A stretch of DNA of 17,033 bases from Deltaproteobacteria bacterium (GTDB taxonomy: Bacteria; Desulfobacterota; DSM-4660; Desulfatiglandales; HGW-15): assembly GCA_016926135.1 (NCBI GenBank), contig JAFGPH010000511.1, positions 1 through 17,033 of the forward strand. The letters run 5' to 3'. Position numbers and translations under genes: made by a program. Under the pieces are notes generated by a model. That model ran no database searches. It was not told where the DNA came from and was given only the letters and a program-made list of their open reading frames with translations. How positions within the stretch are numbered: position 1 is the first letter of the stretch; every line of letters starts with the position of its first letter. This document shows positions 14,723 through 17,033 of the stretch, in pieces.

Positions 14723-14747
14723 GGCGGCAACCGCCGCAATCCGGCGG
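14723..14747 (-). other. two mutually exclusive hairpins upstream of the YkgJ-like gene
   Basis: CCGCC at 14731-14735 can pair with GGCGG at 14723-14727 (3-base loop). CCGCCG at 14731-14736 can instead pair with CGGCGG at 14742-14747 (5-base loop). Both folds cannot form at once. They lie 26-50 bases upstream of the ATG at 14697 on the minus strand. The 14698-15020 gap otherwise holds a direct repeat and a terminator but no gene. Confidence 0.4.
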
Positions 14748-14811
14748 GCCGGAGAGATTACAGGCAATGGACGATGAAAGGACCTGTGTGCTACCTATGC
14801 CCCAAGACGAG

Positions 14812-14831
14812 GTCAAATTCAAGTCAAAATT
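14812..14831. repeat. short direct repeat with 11-base period
   Basis: GTCAAATT (14812-14819) and GTCAAAATT (14823-14831) start 11 bases apart, about one helical turn. It lies in the gap upstream of the YkgJ-like gene, where a response-regulator or activator dimer could bind. Only two copies are present. Confidence 0.3.
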
Positions 14832-14977
14832 TCCATCGCTTGATACGCAAACCTGAGATCGCAGACAGGTGCCTGAATGCCTTTTGAGAGATCACACCCG
14901 GGTTTTCCACATCTTGGGTCAATCGTAACGGATGCAGAACCTCTGGGCGAGGGCAGGAATCAGAACAGGTGCCCCCG

Positions 14978-15018
14978 AAAAGGGGAGTCGACGGGTCATC
15001 TCAAGCGCAGGACTCCCC
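14978..15018 (-). terminator. rho-independent terminator of the radical SAM gene
   Basis: On the minus strand GGGGAGTC (15018-15011) and GACTCCCC (14989-14982) pair perfectly over 8 bp around a 21-base loop, followed by TTTT (14981-14978). The stem begins 3 bases after the TGA at 15023-15021. The long loop makes it less than ideal, but position and T-run fit termination. Confidence 0.65.
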
Positions 15019-15020
15019 CT

Positions 15021-16181
15021 TCAGGAGACCCCGAACAAATGGGCCTGGGCGTGTTTGGCGATCCACTGGAGCGAGTAGAGCAGGGAACGGGTGTAGTGCA
15101 TGACCTGGTAGTTGCAGGTGGAAAGGCAGTGGGAGGTGCATTCGTCTTTGATTCTCGCCAGCCGCAGGGGATCGAACCTGGGGCCATTCTCAACGCTTCC
15201 CCAGTCCTCCTTGGAACCGTACAGCTCGAAACAGGGTGCGAGGGTGCCGTCCAGCCGAATGATCAGGGTCAGCCTTCCGGCGCAACAGGGCCACGGGGGC
15301 AGCTCATGGCGGATAAAACGCTTCATGGCCCGGAGATGCTCCACGGAATTGACCATCGTGTACCCGGCGAGATTCTTTTCGATCAGCCAGTCAATGAGGG
15401 CATCAACACCAAGGTAGGATCCCTCGGTAATCCAGGCCCCGTCATGGACATGCCGGTACTGGTCGTACTGAATCAGGGGCGGCTCGTTGATGTGATAGTC
15501 GGTTGGGACCCCGTGATCATGGGCCAATTCTGTGAGTGCCTTGATATCGCCGATATTCCTGTCCGTGATGTTGATATTCAGGAAGGTGATGAAGCCGTAT
15601 TCCTCCTCCCGTTCCAGCAGCCAATCGAACTGACGTCTGATGCGGGCAAAGCACTTGGGAATTCCGTCGGCACCTTCCATGCTGTCCACGGCGAGGTTGA
15701 TGGTCGAAATCCCCGCCTTCCCGATCTCGTCGATGAAGGCCTCATCCAGGAGGATGCCGTTCGTGGGCAGATACACGAAAAAGCCCCTCTCGGTAGCGTA
15801 ACGGGTCAGTTCCAGAATGACATCCTTCCTGACCAGGGGTTCCCCTCCCATGTAGGCAAGGACTTTACATCCCACGGAGCTGAGCCAGTCCACGGAGCGT
15901 TTTGCAACTTCCATGGTCATGCCGGGGATCCGTCTTCCCCTGCTGTAGCAGTAGTGGCAGTCGAGATTGCAGTTGAGGTCCGTATAAAGGAAAGACAAGA
16001 CAGGTCTGAATTCCCCTGAGTGGAGCCGGGACTTGATATAAGGTCCTATCCAGCTCCTGTAAGCGCGGGTGAAATTGGAGAGCCTGTAGCCTGTTCTTCT
16101 CGAAGTCCTTTCCGGCTTCCCGCCCGGGCGCGTCCATTTGGGCCGGAAATCGGAGAGGTACGATTTGCGAGGAGCTGCCAT
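15021..16181 (-). CDS. radical SAM protein with SPASM-like C-terminus
   Basis: The 386-residue enzyme has the radical SAM cluster C71-x3-C75-x2-C78 in LNCNLDCHYCYS, YMGGEPLVRKD (110-120) as the GGEP motif, YLPTNGILL (137-145) and further TIM-barrel strands. The C-terminal part has cysteines C299, C300, C317, C348, C352 and C356. DGTLAPCFELYG resembles the SPASM/Twitch domain, which holds auxiliary [4Fe-4S] clusters in peptide- and cofactor-modifying members. No precursor peptide gene was seen beside it, so the substrate is unknown. ATG 16181 has GGAGG 7 bases upstream; the frame opens slightly further. Promoter and terminator flank it, so it is probably a single-gene unit. Confidence 0.88.
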   Translation of the reverse strand: MAAPRKSYLSDFRPKWTRPGGKPERTSRRTGYRLSNFTRAYRSWIGPYIKSRLHSGEFRPVLSFLYTDLNCNLDCHYCYSRGRRIPGMTMEVAKRSVDWLSSVGCKVLAYMGGEPLVRKDVILELTRYATERGFFVYLPTNGILLDEAFIDEIGKAGISTINLAVDSMEGADGIPKCFARIRRQFDWLLEREEEYGFITFLNINITDRNIGDIKALTELAHDHGVPTDYHINEPPLIQYDQYRHVHDGAWITEGSYLGVDALIDWLIEKNLAGYTMVNSVEHLRAMKRFIRHELPPWPCCAGRLTLIIRLDGTLAPCFELYGSKEDWGSVENGPRFDPLRLARIKDECTSHCLSTCNYQVMHYTRSLLYSLQWIAKHAQAHLFGVS

Positions 16182-16228
16182 GGCGACACCTCCACTGCCC
16201 AATAGGATATGTGGATCAGTTTGCTAAC

Positions 16229-16256
16229 ATTATAGAATTTATGTGCAATTTGTCAA
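16229..16256 (-). promoter_or_regulatory. consensus sigma70 promoter for the radical SAM gene
   Basis: Both elements are perfect: TTGACA (16256-16251) and TATAAT (16234-16229), with a 16-base spacer in an AT-rich stretch. Predicted start is near 16222, about 40 bases before ATG 16181. Such a match suggests strong, largely unregulated transcription. Confidence 0.85.
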
Positions 16257-16320
16257 GATGGGAACCGGGGGAAGGTGGCGAATTGCCCTTCTGAAAAAAC
16301 GGGCCTCTTGAGTCGGCGAT

Positions 16321-16794
16321 TCAAGGCATGAGCTTTGATCGAACAAGGGTGATGAGTTTCTCCACTTCGCCGTCCGAGAGACCTGAAGGATCCTGATCTC
16401 CCTTACCACCTCTTTTTCCGTGGCCTCGACAAACCCCCGTTTCTCCCGGGCTTCCGCCAAAGGGGTTTGAGGGAAAATGTGACGGGCCCTGAGCAATGGA
16501 CCCTGTCGAGTCCGGCGCCGGGACAACGCCTCAGGTCTTCCAGGGTCCGCACCGAGGCGGACGATTTGGTGCGACCGTAAACGGTGAATCTCTGAAGAGA
16601 GGGGAAGGCTTTCCTGATTTCCTCCATGATCTCTTCGATCTTTCGCTTGGAGAACCTGGCACCGAACTTGTATACCGGACAGAAGGCACATCTGTTCCAG
16701 TAACATTCCGCGTGAGCCTGTAGGTGAGACTGTGGTTGTCCGTGGGAGGTCGAATGGAGCAGATTTCGAAAGGCTCTATGTCAACGAGATCCAA
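16321..16794 (-). pseudogene. decayed radical SAM gene
   Basis: Pieces of one radical SAM protein lie in order but in different frames. Frame one (from about 16794) gives DLVDIEPFEICSIRPP, then LTYRLTRN. At 16703-16705 one base is missing. The next frame then reads YWNRCAFCPVYKFGARFSKR, where the SAM-cluster cysteines sit, and SLQRFTVYGRTKSS ... GAGLDRVH. A third frame gives TPLAEAREKRGFVEATEKEV followed by VREIR. A last frame ends DPSGLSDGEVEKL ... VRSKLMP with TGA at 16323-16321. The whole is about 160 codons, so the barrel centre is also deleted. The 5' limit is uncertain; TTG 16794 is only a possible start. Each single open frame here is a fragment, not a gene. Confidence 0.75.
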
Positions 16795-16921
16795 ACCCGT
16801 GGTGGATTCCTCCCAGGGTCTGGTTAAGAAAAACGCAAAAGGTATGCGCCGTCTTATAGGCATCTCAGAAACCGTTGTGGCCTGGACGAATAACCCTGGG
16901 TCGGCCCTTAGGCCGTGACCA

Positions 16922-16950
16922 ATTCCATTCGGGCCTGCAGAAATTGTCAA
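16922..16950 (-). promoter_or_regulatory. possible relic promoter upstream of the radical SAM pseudogene
   Basis: On the minus strand TTGACA (16950-16945) is perfect and TGGAAT (16927-16922) matches four of six -10 positions, with a 17-base spacer. It overlaps the stop of the presumed partial gene to its right. A small hairpin (CGGCC 16902-16906 with GGCCG 16911-16915) lies just downstream. Confidence 0.35.
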
Positions 16951-17033
16951 GATATTTGCGGGATACCACACTCGAACTCATGAAATCCCTTCCGGCGCAG
17001 CCAAGCGCGAAGTTCCTTTTCCAGTTCCCAGCC
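16947..17033 (-). CDS. possible C-terminal end of an unidentified protein (partial)
   Basis: From the window edge one minus-strand frame reads 28 residues, including WELEKELRAWLRRKGF and FECGIPQIS, before a TGA at 16949-16947. The charged amphipathic helix and the lack of stops suggest a real C-terminus, but the stretch is too short to assign. The other frames read less like protein. The start lies beyond the window. Confidence 0.35.
   Translation of the reverse strand, partial: GWELEKELRAWLRRKGFHEFECGIPQIS

Noticed and set aside
14877..16019. 380-codon plus-strand open frame opposite the radical SAM gene
   Set aside because: It crosses the terminator and runs antisense to the cysteine motifs of the radical SAM protein; no SD or family match.
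16239..16706. 155-codon minus-strand open frame taken as one gene
   Set aside because: Only its middle part reads like protein family sequence; the rest belongs to other frames of the same decayed radical SAM gene.
1..17033. CRISPR array, tRNA, rRNA, insertion sequence or attachment site
   Set aside because: No regularly spaced repeats, cloverleaf-like sequence, transposase motif or terminal repeats were found on either strand by reading.

Overview
The window reads as chromosome from an anaerobic, GC-rich Desulfobacterota-type ("deltaproteobacterial") bacterium, probably a sulfate reducer or syntroph. This is inferred from a tungsten-type aldehyde:ferredoxin oxidoreductase (AOR), an HdrD/GlpC-like iron-sulfur protein, a CooC nickel-insertion ATPase, a DUF3124 secreted protein, a methyl-accepting chemotaxis protein and radical SAM proteins. 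No tRNA, rRNA, CRISPR array, insertion sequence or phage gene was recognised. Several genes start with GTG or TTG, each chosen because it has the best Shine-Dalgarno (SD) match.

Layout. 243-4004 (+): a YjgR/HerA-like ATPase, an HdrD-like [4Fe-4S] protein with two CCG domains, then a small secreted SH3-like protein and a secreted DUF3124 protein. 4053-7676: an AOR locus on both strands. It holds a ThiF/MoeB-like E1 enzyme (-), a MoaD-type sulfur carrier (+) from a divergent promoter region, a MoaD-like beta-grasp protein with a C-terminal extension (-), and the AOR itself (-) behind a sigma70-type promoter and a structured leader. 7979-11257 (-): a compact operon cooC-serC-asnS, with serC and asnS coupled by TGATG. 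11456-14159 (+): a PrmA-like methyltransferase and a chemotaxis receptor. 14146-14697 (-): a membrane protein with a YkgJ-like cysteine cluster, convergent with and overlapping the receptor gene. 15021-16181 (-): a radical SAM/SPASM protein with a near-perfect promoter and its own terminator. 16321-16794 (-): a decayed second radical SAM gene. 16947-17033 (-): possibly the last 28 codons of another gene.

How the genes work together. The AOR block is the most coherent system. MoaD carries sulfur for the dithiolene of the pterin cofactor, the E1-like protein would adenylate its C-terminal Gly-Gly, and AOR uses a tungstopterin plus one [4Fe-4S] cluster to interconvert acids and aldehydes with ferredoxin. 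The 201-residue protein beside AOR aligns by eye along its whole N-terminal half with the local MoaD. It lacks a free C-terminal GG and carries about 105 extra residues, so it may be an AOR-specific cofactor or assembly partner; I know of no described function. The E1 protein lacks both the zinc CxxC pairs and the usual catalytic cysteine. The cooC-serC-asnS operon joins nickel-enzyme maturation to serine and asparaginyl-tRNA synthesis without a CO dehydrogenase gene in view.
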